The notes beneath the pieces were generated by a model, which saw only the letters and a list, made by a program, of their open reading frames with translations, had not been told where the DNA came from and searched no databases. Shown here piece after piece: positions 51,217 through 59,911 of a stretch of 64,000 nt of DNA. The stretch comes from a bacterium (GTDB taxonomy: Bacteria; Acidobacteriota; Polarisedimenticolia; Polarisedimenticolales; Polarisedimenticolaceae): assembly GCA_024226515.1 (NCBI GenBank), contig JAAELQ010000263.1:62001-126000 (forward strand), given 5' to 3'. Both the position numbers and the translations under genes were made by a program. Position 1 is the first letter of the stretch, and each line of letters starts with the position of its first letter.

Positions 51217-53933
51217 GCGACACCTTCAAGATCCGGATCAACGGCAAGCCGTGCGAGGCGCGCACGGGCGAGACCGTCGTCGACGTGGCCCGCCGCGAGG
51301 GGGTCGACATCCCCACGCTGTGTCACGACACGCGCCTCGAACCCGCGGGCGCGTGCCGCGTCTGTCTGGTCGAGGTCGAGGGGCAACGCCGCATGCAACC
51401 GGGCTGCGCCTGGCACGTTCAGCCGGACATGGTGGTCACCACCGAGTCCGAGCGGATCGAGCGTCATCGCAGCGTGCTCTACGGGATGTACCTCGCGGAC
51501 CACAAGCTCGACGACGGCGGGTTGCCGGTCGTGACCGGCAACGGCAACGATCTGCGTCGCCTCGCCGAGCAGACGCCGCCCCTCGTGCTGGAGCCGGTCG
51601 ACGCCCCGCGCCGCGGGCGGCCGATGGACGCCAACCCGTACATCGCGTTCGACCCGGAGCTATGCATCCTCTGCGCGCGCTGCACGCGATACTGCGACGA
51701 GGTCGAGGCGGTCAACGCGATCACGCTGGCCTGGCGCGGATCGGAGACGACGATTTCCACCGCGGGCGAGCGCGGGCTGCTCGACACGACGTGCGAGCTG
51801 TGCGGCGGCTGCATCGACACCTGCCCGACCGGTGCGTTGATCGAGAAGAAGTCCCCGTTGCCGCTCTCCGCCGCTGCGGAGACGGTGCGTTCGACGTGCA
51901 ACTTCTGCGGCGTTGGCTGCCAGGTCGACCTACACGTCGACGACGGCCGCGTGGCCAAGGTGTCGAGCCCACCCGTGGGCGAGACGCTCAACGACGGCAA
52001 CCTGTGCGTCAAGGGCCGTTTCGCCTACGACTTCGTGCACCACGAGGATCGGCTCACGGTCCCGCTGATCCGCGGCGAGGACGGCGAGCTGCACGAGGCG
52101 ACGTGGGACGAGGCGATCCGCCGCACCGCCGAGGGGCTGCTGGGCGTCAAGCAACGCCACGGTGCCGACGCGCTCGGCTTCGTCTCCTCCAGCCGCTGCA
52201 CGGGCGAAGAGAACTACCTGATGCAGAAGCTGTCGCGCGCGGCGTTCGGGACGAACAACGTCCATCAATGCGCAGCCACGTGACACGCCCCGACGGTCGC
52301 CGGGCTGGTGACCATGTTCGGGGCGGGGGCGATGACGAACTCGATCTCGGAGATCCGTGACACGGACCTGATGTTCGTCACGGGGTCGAATACGACCGAG
52401 GCGCATCCGATCATCGCCATGGAGATGAAGCGTGCCCGGCAGCGCGGCGCAAAACTGATCGTCGCGGATCCGCGTGCGATCTGGATGGCCGAGATCGCGG
52501 ACCTGCATCTGCAGTTGCGTCCGGGTACCGACGTCTGGCTGCTCAACGCGATGGCCCACGTCATCGTCACCGAGGACCTCGCCGATCGAAAGTTCATCGA
52601 CGAGCATACCGAGCAGTTCGAGAACGTGCGCGAGAACGTGCTGAAGTACACACCGGAGGAGGCCGAGAAGGTAACGGGGGTGCCGGCCGGGGACATCCGC
52701 AAGGCCGCGCGCATGTACGCCGGCACGCGCAAGGCCGGCATCTACTACACGCTGGGCATCACCGAGCACACGCACGGTACGGACAACGTCTATTGCCTGG
52801 CCAACCTGACGCTGATGACCGGGCACCTGGGTGTGCGCTCGGCGGGGATGAACCCGCTGCGCGGCCAGAACAACGTCCAGGGCGCCAACGACGCCGGCGC
52901 CACGCCGACGTTCTATCCCGGCTACCAGAAGGTCACCGACGACGATGTGCGTCGGAAGTTCGAGCGGCACTGGGGAGTCGAGCTCTCGCCGGACGACGGG
53001 ATGAACCTCAACGTCATGATGAAGGAGATGGCCCGCGGCAAGATCAAGGGCATGTTCGTCATGGGCGAGGACATCGTGATCTCCGAGCCCAACGTGTCGC
53101 AGGTCGAGAAGGGCCTGAACCATTGTGAGTTCCTCGCCTGCCAGGAGATCTTCCACAACCTGACGACGGGGTTCGCCGACGTCGTGTTCCCGGCCACGTG
53201 CTTCGCCGAGAAGGACGGTGTGTTCACCAACAGCGATCGCCGCGTGCAGCGCGTGCGCAAGGCCGTGGACCCGCCGGGCCAGGCGCGCGAGGACTGGCGC
53301 ATCCTGTGTGACCTCGCGCGCGCGGCGGGCTACCCGATGCCCGACTACTCGGACCCCGCCGAGATCTATGCCGAGATGGCGGCCGTGACCCCGAAGGTCG
53401 CGGGCATCTCGCACGAGAGGCTCGACGAGCGCCCGCGCGGGCTGCAGTGGCCCTGTCCCGACCCGGAACATGAAGGCACACCGACGTTGCACCTCGACGG
53501 GCCGCTGATCGGCAAGGCGCAGTTCCAGGCCGTCGAGTATCGCCCCAGCGACGAACTGCCCGACGACGACTACCCGCTGGTGCTCTCGACGGGGCGAACG
53601 CTGTATCACTACAACGCCGCGACGCAGACCCGGCGCGACCCCGGGCCGGTGGCCAAGCAGAGCGAGAACTTCATCGAGATCCACCGTCGTGACGCGCGCA
53701 AGCTGGGCCTCGAGGACGGCGAGCGCGTGCGCGTCGTCTCACGCCGCGGAGCGATCGAAGCTCGGGCGTGGATCACTCCTCGCGTCCGTCCGGGCTGTAC
53801 CTGGATGCCGATGCACTTCGCCGAGTCGCGGGCCAATTTGCTGACCAACGATGCCGGCGACGCCGTCACCGGCACGGGCGAGTACAAGGTCTGCGCGGTG
53901 CGCGTCGAGGCTTTGAAGGCAGCGACCGTCTGA
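51213..53933 (+). CDS. fdhA: Formate dehydrogenase alpha subunit, selenocysteine-containing (UGA at 52281-52283)
   Basis: Encodes 906 residues if the in-frame TGA at 52281 is read as selenocysteine (residue 357). The context NNVHQCAAT-U-HAPTVAGL aligns the TGA exactly with the catalytic Cys/Sec of formate dehydrogenases. Layout: [2Fe-2S] ferredoxin domain (Cys37, 48, 51, 65), two [4Fe-4S] motifs (CILCARCTRYC, CELCGGCIDTCP), then a molybdopterin domain with its own [4Fe-4S] (CNFCGVGC, NLCVKGRF). The His-Cys3 cluster region retains the histidine (LADH) but has no cysteines. The frame before and after the TGA is open and homologous to one enzyme, so this is not a pseudogene. Requires selA/selB/selC elsewhere. 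Confidence 0.93.
52284..52325 (+). promoter_or_regulatory. Bacterial SECIS hairpin directly after the UGA codon
   Basis: An outer stem of 8 bp (CGCCCCGA 52286-52293 with TCGGGGCG 52318-52325) and, after an internal loop, an inner stem of 7 bp (GGTCGCC 52295-52301 with GGTGACC 52307-52313, one G-U pair). The apical loop is GGGCT (52302-52306). The loop begins 19 nt after the UGA, the same distance as in E. coli fdhF by memory, and that loop is GGUCU. G at the loop start matches the SelB contact pattern. Confidence 0.8.
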
Positions 53934-53939
53934 CGGCAG

Positions 53940-54869
53940 TCAGGCGCGAGCGTCCCACTGGCGCAGCAACTCGAGGCTGGCGCCCGCGCCGCCGCAGACC
54001 TCGACCAGCACCGGGCCGCGGCCGCGCACGAGGTCGACGCGCTCGTAGAGTGCGGCGAGGGCCGCCCCGCACGAGGGCTCGACCAGAACACGGTGGTCGT
54101 CGAGAAACCGCTTGCAGCCGTCGACGGCCTGCCGGTCGGTGGCCAGCCAGTGCCGGATCTCGTGCCGCTGTTTCCACTCGAGCAGCTTCGGAGCGATGCG
54201 CCGCGCGCCGAGCGTGATCGCCAGCGAGCGGATCTCCGGCAGCGTCACCGGCTCGCCGGCGTCCGCAGCCGCCTTGAACGACGCGGCGCCCTCGGTCTCG
54301 ACCGCGACGACCGGCACGTCCGCCCAGCCTACGCGGTGCATGCCTTCGAGGATGCCGCACAACAGTCCACCGCCGCCGACCGAGGCGACGACGACGCCCG
54401 GGCGCGGCCCCTGCTTCGCGGCCTCCTCGATCACCGAAGCGTGCCCGTCCCAGATCACGGGGTGGTCGAACGGGTGTACGTATGCGGCAGCGTCGTCCTC
54501 GCTGAGGCCCAGCGCGTGTTCGTGCGCGTCGTCCCACGAGTCGCCGTGCTCGACGACGTCCGCCCCGAGGTCGCGGATCCTCTCGCGCATCATCTCCGAC
54601 GTCGTACGCGGGACGACCACGGTGGCCGAGAGCTTCAACTCGCGGCAGGCATAGGCGATGGCGTAGCCCGCGTTGCCGCCTGAGCTGGTGTACACGCGCC
54701 GGGCGCCGTTCTGCGCCTCGATCGAGCACAGGCGGCCCATGCCGCGCAGCTTGAACGAGGCGACGGGCTGGAAGCAGTCCATCTTCAACCACACCGGCTC
54801 GCCCAGCAGGCGAGACAGTGGGTCGGAACGCCAGAGCGGCGTGACGCTGTGCAGCGGGGCGTGGGTCAT
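53940..54869 (-). CDS. PLP-dependent L-serine/L-threonine dehydratase-like enzyme
   Basis: Encodes 309 residues. Fold-type II motifs: PVASFKLRGM (PLP lysine), TSSGGNAGYA (phosphate/substrate loop), SVGGGGLLCG (glycine loop) and EPSCGAALA. These resemble the serine dehydratase (SDS-like) branch with the GGGGLL and SCGAALA motifs. Serine or threonine is likely deaminated to pyruvate or 2-ketobutyrate. Not linked with other genes. Confidence 0.85.
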   Translation of the reverse strand: MTHAPLHSVTPLWRSDPLSRLLGEPVWLKMDCFQPVASFKLRGMGRLCSIEAQNGARRVYTSSGGNAGYAIAYACRELKLSATVVVPRTTSEMMRERIRDLGADVVEHGDSWDDAHEHALGLSEDDAAAYVHPFDHPVIWDGHASVIEEAAKQGPRPGVVVASVGGGGLLCGILEGMHRVGWADVPVVAVETEGAASFKAAADAGEPVTLPEIRSLAITLGARRIAPKLLEWKQRHEIRHWLATDRQAVDGCKRFLDDHRVLVEPSCGAALAALYERVDLVRGRGPVLVEVCGGAGASLELLRQWDARA

Positions 54870-54905
54870 GCGCCGAGTCTATCGCCTCGGCAGACCCGGC
54901 GCCGG

Positions 54906-56399
54906 TCAGCGGCGGAACAGGCCCTTGCGTCCGGTGTCGGTGGTCTGGGCCGCCTTGGAGGTCAGGTCGCGGACGCGCGTGTTCAGCCGCTCGATCTGTC
55001 CGTCGAGCTCATCGCGGACCGTCTGCATCTGGCCCTGCAGCCTCGAGTTCTCCTGTTCGAGTTCGCTGATGCGACCCTGCTCGGTGCTGCGGTCGGAGAG
55101 ACGGGTCAGCTCAGCCCTGAGCTGCTCGATCTCGCGATCGCGCATCGTGATCTCGTCGGTGTGACGTGCCTGCAGCTCTTCGTACTGCCGGCCGATCTCC
55201 TGCAACTTGAGGATCTTCGAGAAGTCGGCGGTGGGTTCGGACATTTCGTCTCCGTGATGACTGCGATCGGATGCGCCGACGACCTTGCACAGCAACAGGT
55301 CGAGCGCGCCCGCATCGGAGCTGCTGGCTCGGGCCGTTTCCAGCGTGATCGTGCCGTGGATCAGCAGCGAGGCAAGGGACTGATTCATCGACTGCATGCT
55401 GTAGTACGACACAGACGATTCGATCTCTTCGTAGAGGCTGCCGAACTCGGAGTTCAGGATCAGCTTCGCGATCTGCGGCGAGCGGCGCAGGATCTCGACC
55501 GCGGCGACCATGCCGTCGCCGTCGGCTCGCGGCACGAGTTGCATCGATACTACCGCCTCGAGTCCCGACGAGAGTTGCTGGCACACCTGGCGATGGCTCG
55601 AGCCGGAGAAGCCGGACAGGATGCGGTCGATCGTCTGGTGCGCGCTGTTCGTGTGCAGGGTCGAGAACACGAGGTGGCCGGTCTCGGCGGCGGCGAGCAC
55701 CGTTTTGATCGTCTCCTCGTCGCGCATCTCGCCGACCATGATCACGTCCGGGTCCTGACGCAGGATGCTGCGCAGCGCGATGGCGAAGTCGGGAGTGTCG
55801 ATGCCGATCTCACGCTGACTGATCGACGACATGTCGTCGGAGATCAGAAACTCGATCGGGTCTTCGATGGTCACGATGTGGTCCTGGCGCGTGGTGGCGA
55901 TGCGTTTCATCATCGCGGCCAGCGTGGACGACTTGCCCGAGCCGGTAGGTCCCGTGATCAGTACGAGGCCCTGCGTCAGATTGCACAGGTCGTTGAGCAC
56001 GTCGGGCAGGCCCCACTCCTCGAGCGACGGGAAGTCGAACGGCACGCGGCGAAAGACGGCGGCACGCGTTCCGCGCTGGCAGTACACGGAAGCACGGAAG
56101 CGCGAGACACCCTTCACGCCGTAGCCGAAGTCGACCGCCATCTCGCGGCCCATCCGCTCGCGCAGGTGCTCGGGCAGGATTGCGTCGACCATGTCGTCCA
56201 TCATCTCGATAGACAACGGCCCCTCGCCCAACTCGGTCAACTTACCGTTGACCCGCATGATGGGCGGACGCATCGGTTTGAGATGCAGATCCGAGGCCTG
56301 GCGCTCCACCAGCGCCGCGAGGAGTCGGTCCAACAATTCGCGAGGTTCTGACAAGTCTCGAGCTCTCCGTGGCCGGAAACCGGCGTCTTTCTCAAACAT
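54906..56399 (-). CDS. PilT-like type IV pilus retraction ATPase with a C-terminal coiled coil
   Basis: Encodes 497 residues from the ATG at 56399. Motifs: ASDLHLK, Walker A GPTGSGKSST (K156), Asp box TIEDPIEFL, Walker B DPDVIMVGEMRDEET and His box STLHTNSA. Normal PilT is about 350 residues; the last 110 (from SEPTADFSKILKLQEIG) form a coiled coil ending in a basic tip. TTGACC-18-TATGTT overlaps the ATG, so the real start may be the TTG at 56354 (MSEPRELLDRLL), 45 bp downstream. No pilus genes are adjacent. Confidence 0.88.
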   Translation of the reverse strand: MFEKDAGFRPRRARDLSEPRELLDRLLAALVERQASDLHLKPMRPPIMRVNGKLTELGEGPLSIEMMDDMVDAILPEHLRERMGREMAVDFGYGVKGVSRFRASVYCQRGTRAAVFRRVPFDFPSLEEWGLPDVLNDLCNLTQGLVLITGPTGSGKSSTLAAMMKRIATTRQDHIVTIEDPIEFLISDDMSSISQREIGIDTPDFAIALRSILRQDPDVIMVGEMRDEETIKTVLAAAETGHLVFSTLHTNSAHQTIDRILSGFSGSSHRQVCQQLSSGLEAVVSMQLVPRADGDGMVAAVEILRRSPQIAKLILNSEFGSLYEEIESSVSYYSMQSMNQSLASLLIHGTITLETARASSSDAGALDLLLCKVVGASDRSHHGDEMSEPTADFSKILKLQEIGRQYEELQARHTDEITMRDREIEQLRAELTRLSDRSTEQGRISELEQENSRLQGQMQTVRDELDGQIERLNTRVRDLTSKAAQTTDTGRKGLFRR

Positions 56400-56591
56400 A
56401 GGGATCCGGTCTCGATCGGGTCAATTGTTTCGGGAATTCGCCGGACCGATTGCCGATGACGATTTCGAACTCTCCGGGGCCGTCCGACTCGCGGAGCGGC
56501 CCTCGGGCGCGATACAATCGCCACGCGCCGGTTCCGGACGCGACGGGGTGTCGCGAACGACGACGTTTTACGAGAGGGCGTTGGAGAAAAG

Positions 56592-57011
56592 ATGAAGATC
56601 GACAGCAAACTGGGTGTGGGGATCGTGACTCTGGGAATCGTGTTGCTGCTCGCCGGTTGCCACGGGCACGACGGCGATCACGGGCACGCGGACGCGGACG
56701 CGGCCGACGCCGGCGGCGAGACCGAGCCCGCGGCCGAGGAGGCCTCGCTGACCGTTGAGGTCGGACCCGCAGCTCAGGCAATGCTGGCCCTGGCGGACCA
56801 TGCGGACGGCGCGGGCGATCACGTCGTTTCGAAGTGTCCTGGTTGCCGCCTGGCGATGGAGGGCGACGCCGCTCATGCCATGAAGGCGGGCGAGTACGAA
56901 CTGCACTTCTGCTCGGATACGTGTCGCGATGACTTTGCCAAGCACGCCGAGGAAGCGATCGTCGCGCTGGATCTGTCGGCCGAGGATAAACCCGAGGGCG
57001 AGGCGCACTAA
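56592..57011 (+). CDS. Lipoprotein with a histidine-rich N-terminus and a TRASH/YHS-like CxxC-CxxxC domain
   Basis: Encodes 139 residues. The lipobox is LLAGC (about residue 23), directly followed by HGHDGDHGHADADAAD, a likely metal-binding histidine cluster. The second half contains VSKCPGCRLAMEGD and ELHFCSDTCRDDFAKH, which fits a YHS or TRASH-type metal-sensing or metal-binding domain. Probable role: periplasmic copper, zinc or nickel binding or tolerance. A TACAAT -10-like box lies at 56513-56518. Confidence 0.65.
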   Translation: MKIDSKLGVGIVTLGIVLLLAGCHGHDGDHGHADADAADAGGETEPAAEEASLTVEVGPAAQAMLALADHADGAGDHVVSKCPGCRLAMEGDAAHAMKAGEYELHFCSDTCRDDFAKHAEEAIVALDLSAEDKPEGEAH

Positions 57012-57121
57012 CAGCCTGCCGACTCCCGCCGCGTGGCGTTGGCTTGCCGACACGGCCCGATTGTCGTACGTGTACTTCGCGGTCGGAGGCCCGGAGCAAC
57101 GATCCGCGCGGGGGAGTCAAC

Positions 57122-58870
57122 ATGAAAACGCGAAGGTTGATCGCGATCTCGATCCTGCTCTGTGCCGTCGGCGGTGTGTCTCTGGCCCAGTGGTCGACCG
57201 ACCCGGCCCTGAACCTCGCCGTCTCCGACCCGACAGGCGACCAGGTGCAGCCGAAGCTCGTGACTCGCCCGGGTGGCGGGTACTACGTCAGCTGGTTCGA
57301 CAACCGCGTGGGCGGCTACGACGTGTACCTGCAGCTGCTCGACGAGCAGGGCGTGGCGCAGTGGACGGCCGACGGCGTGCTCGTCGCCGATCGCGGGTTC
57401 TCCTCGACGCAGGACTACGGGCTGGGTGTCGACACGGCGGGCAACGCGTTGCTCGTGTTCCGCGACGATCGCTTCGGCGGAACGCAGATCACGGCGACGC
57501 GGGTCGACGCTTCCGGGGCGCAGACGTGGGGCGCGGGCGGCGTCCAGTTGACGAGCGGTTCCTCGTTCTTGGCGGCCCCGAAGATCGCCGGGACGTCCGA
57601 CGGCGAGATCGTCGCGGCCTGGAAGAGCGATGCCGAGGCGCACATGCAGCGCCTCGATGCGGCCGGTGCCCCGCAATGGCCCGGCGGTGTCGTCATCAGC
57701 GACGCGATGTCGCGCGACTACACCGTGAGCGACCTGCGGGCAGTGGACGGCGCTTCGGTCATCGTGTCGCTCGTGTTCCAGCCGAGCGGGTTCAACGGAC
57801 CGAAGCATCTGTACGCACAGAAGGTATCGGACCAGGGTGCGTTTCAGTGGGGTGTGACGCCGGTCGCCGTGTTCGACGGCGGGTCGCTGCAGTTCGGCAA
57901 CTTCCCGCCATTCGTCACGGACGGTGCCGGCGGCGCGGTGTTCAGCTGGTACGACGTGAACAGCGGACTGAAGAACTTCGTCCAGCGCATCGAATCGTCG
58001 GGCGCCGAGAGCTTCCCGCACAACGGCGTCGCCGTGTCGACCAGCGCGCGCGAGCAGACGGGTCCCGCCGCGGCCTACGACGCCGCCAGCGGATCGACGT
58101 TCGTCTTCTGGCCCGAGCGCCAGCCCGGGCCGACGCCGCTGTACGGGATCTACGCCCAGCGCCTCGACGGCTCGGGCGCGCGGCAGTGGGGCAACGAGGG
58201 CGTGACGATCGAATCGCTCGGCACGGCCGACGCCGGCATGGCCAACGTGCAGATCGTGGACGGCGACGCGATGGCGTTCTGGGCGCGAGCTCCCAGCGTC
58301 ACCACGCACACGCTGCACGCGACCCGCGTCGACGCCGACGGCAACGACGTCTGGAGCCCCGCCCTGGTCTCGGTCTCGACCGCGGTGTCGGGGAAGTCGC
58401 GACTCGGAACGACGATCGGGCCCGCGTTCGCGGTGCTCGCCTGGTCGGACGATCGCGCGGGCGACGACGACATCTTCGTCCAGAACGTGAACGCCGACGG
58501 CACTCTGGGTCCGGCGGCGGCCGGACCCGGTGCGGTGGACCAGCTCGCGGTCGACCGCACCCTCGCACCGCTGGAGTTGACGCTGACCTGGGCCGGAAGC
58601 TGCTCCACGGGAGCCGTCGATTACGCCGTGTTCGAGGGGACGCTGGCTTCCCTGCAGACGGGCGTCTACGACCACGAGCCGGTCGTGTGTTCGGACGCGG
58701 CGCCGGTACTGCAGGAGACGTTCGCGCCCGCGGCGGACGGTACCTACTACCTGGTCGCTCCGCTCGGTGCGGCAGACGAGGGGTCGTACGGCGCGGATTC
58801 GTCGGGCGGTGAGAGACCTCAGGCGACCCCGGCGTGCATCGCGACGCAGGATCTCGATCCCTGCCCCTGA
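57122..58870 (+). CDS. Secreted beta-propeller-like protein with a shared C-terminal module
   Basis: Encodes 582 residues from the ATG at 57122 (GGGGGAG upstream). Signal peptide MKTRRLIAISILLCAVGGVS then LAQ. The body is a repetitive beta-rich sequence (QLLDEQGVAQWTADGV, VDASGAQTWGAGGVQ, QRLDGSGARQWGNEGV, VDADGNDVWSPAL) reminiscent of a propeller or bacterial surface protein with repeated Trp-Gly motifs. The C-terminal 100 residues (DYAVFEGTLASL to SSGGERPQATPAC) match two other proteins in the window. Function is unknown. Confidence 0.65.
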   Translation: MKTRRLIAISILLCAVGGVSLAQWSTDPALNLAVSDPTGDQVQPKLVTRPGGGYYVSWFDNRVGGYDVYLQLLDEQGVAQWTADGVLVADRGFSSTQDYGLGVDTAGNALLVFRDDRFGGTQITATRVDASGAQTWGAGGVQLTSGSSFLAAPKIAGTSDGEIVAAWKSDAEAHMQRLDAAGAPQWPGGVVISDAMSRDYTVSDLRAVDGASVIVSLVFQPSGFNGPKHLYAQKVSDQGAFQWGVTPVAVFDGGSLQFGNFPPFVTDGAGGAVFSWYDVNSGLKNFVQRIESSGAESFPHNGVAVSTSAREQTGPAAAYDAASGSTFVFWPERQPGPTPLYGIYAQRLDGSGARQWGNEGVTIESLGTADAGMANVQIVDGDAMAFWARAPSVTTHTLHATRVDADGNDVWSPALVSVSTAVSGKSRLGTTIGPAFAVLAWSDDRAGDDDIFVQNVNADGTLGPAAAGPGAVDQLAVDRTLAPLELTLTWAGSCSTGAVDYAVFEGTLASLQTGVYDHEPVVCSDAAPVLQETFAPAADGTYYLVAPLGAADEGSYGADSSGGERPQATPACIATQDLDPCP

Positions 58871-58889
58871 CTCGAACCGTCGTCGGGTA

Positions 58890-59177
58890 GGGAAGAGGAT
58901 GGTGGCATCCTGAGTTGGCCGGGGGTCGGCCCCCCGGACCCCCGCTCCGCACTCCACGACGGCCGCGGACGGCCATCGTTCCGTTTGGTCTTGGTTTCTC
59001 TCTCCTCGGAGAATGCCCTGCAGTCTCCCATCTGCGCCCCCGCAATCTCGGCGCGCATGTCCAACATCTTCCCAAGGACCAAACGGAACGACGGCCGTCC
59101 GCGGCCGTCGTGGAGTGCGGAGCGGGGGGCCGGGGGGCCGACCCCCGGTCAATTCAGGATGCCTTCATCCTTTTCCC
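58890..59177. repeat. 288-bp fold-back element: 101-bp inverted repeats around an 86-bp loop
   Basis: The left arm (58890-58990) and right arm (59077-59177, reverse complement) are about 93% identical by eye, with seven mismatches in 101 positions and no gaps. The arms carry a GC-rich core with GGGGGTCGGCCCCCCGG and a following segment GCTCCGCACTCCACGACGG. The loop (58991-59076) is not repeated. There is no coding sequence and no clear target-site duplication. It may be a MITE-like element, a large RNA hairpin or an inverted-duplication relic. Fills the 339-bp gap between the propeller gene and the dehydrogenase. Confidence 0.85.
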
Positions 59178-59209
59178 AACAAGCACACGATCAAGAAACC
59201 CATGAGCCC

Positions 59210-59911
59210 TCAGAACGGGAGGGTCTTCCCGCCGGGTCCCTTGAACGATCCGTTGTCGGCGGCCGTCGTCTCGAAACCGATGCGCAGGATCTCGCGCGTC
59301 GCCTCGGTCATGTCCAGCGGTGCGTGCGAGCCGCCCATGCGCGTCTGCACCCAGCCGGGGTGCACGGTCAGGCAGATGAAGCCTGCGGGGCCCAACTCGT
59401 GGGCCAGGTTGCGCACCGCCATGTTCAGCGCCGTCTTCGACATGCGGTAGGCGTACGAACCGCCCGACGTGTTGTCGGCGATCGATCCCATCAGCGACGT
59501 GATCTGGATCAGACGCTTCTCCGACCCGCGTTTCAGCAGAGGCAGCAAGCGGCCCACGACGCGCAACGGCCCCAACGTGTTGATGTCGAACGCGCGCATC
59601 AGGTCGGTGTGGTCCAGCGACTCGACGCCGCCCGAGTCCTTGGGGTACACCCCGGCGTTGTTGAACAGCGCGTCGATCCGCCGCACGTGCGTGGCGATCT
59701 CGTCGGCGGCCGCGGAAACGGAGGCGTCGTCGCCCACGTCCATCGGCACGAGGTGCAGTCGGCCGACGTTGTTCTTGGCCAGCAATGCCAGGTCGCGCGA
59801 ATCGGGCCTGCGCGGACACGCGACGACCGTGTCGCCCTCGTCGAGCAACAGGCGGCACATCTCGAGCCCGATGCCGCGGCCGGCTCCGGTGACGAGGACG
59901 ATCCGATCCAT
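59210..59911 (-). CDS. Short-chain dehydrogenase/reductase
   Basis: Encodes 233 residues from the ATG at 59911. Classical SDR motifs: VTGAGRGIGLEM (nucleotide-binding glycine motif), LFNNAG, a serine in QITSLMGS and the YRMSK catalytic Tyr-x3-Lys. NAD(P)(H)-dependent oxidoreductase; substrate is unknown. Overlaps the symporter stop by one base, so the genes are cotranscribed. Confidence 0.88.
   Translation of the reverse strand: MDRIVLVTGAGRGIGLEMCRLLLDEGDTVVACPRRPDSRDLALLAKNNVGRLHLVPMDVGDDASVSAAADEIATHVRRIDALFNNAGVYPKDSGGVESLDHTDLMRAFDINTLGPLRVVGRLLPLLKRGSEKRLIQITSLMGSIADNTSGGSYAYRMSKTALNMAVRNLAHELGPAGFICLTVHPGWVQTRMGGSHAPLDMTEATREILRIGFETTAADNGSFKGPGGKTLPF

Noticed and set aside
51213..52283. 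fdhA as a truncated pseudogene followed by a separate ORF from 52308
   Set aside because: The stop sits exactly at the catalytic Sec position, the frame continues without a shift, and a SECIS-like hairpin follows.
57008..59152. 714-residue minus-strand ORF
   Set aside because: Antisense to a secreted protein with a clear signal peptide and passing into the fold-back element; composition is that of a shadow ORF.
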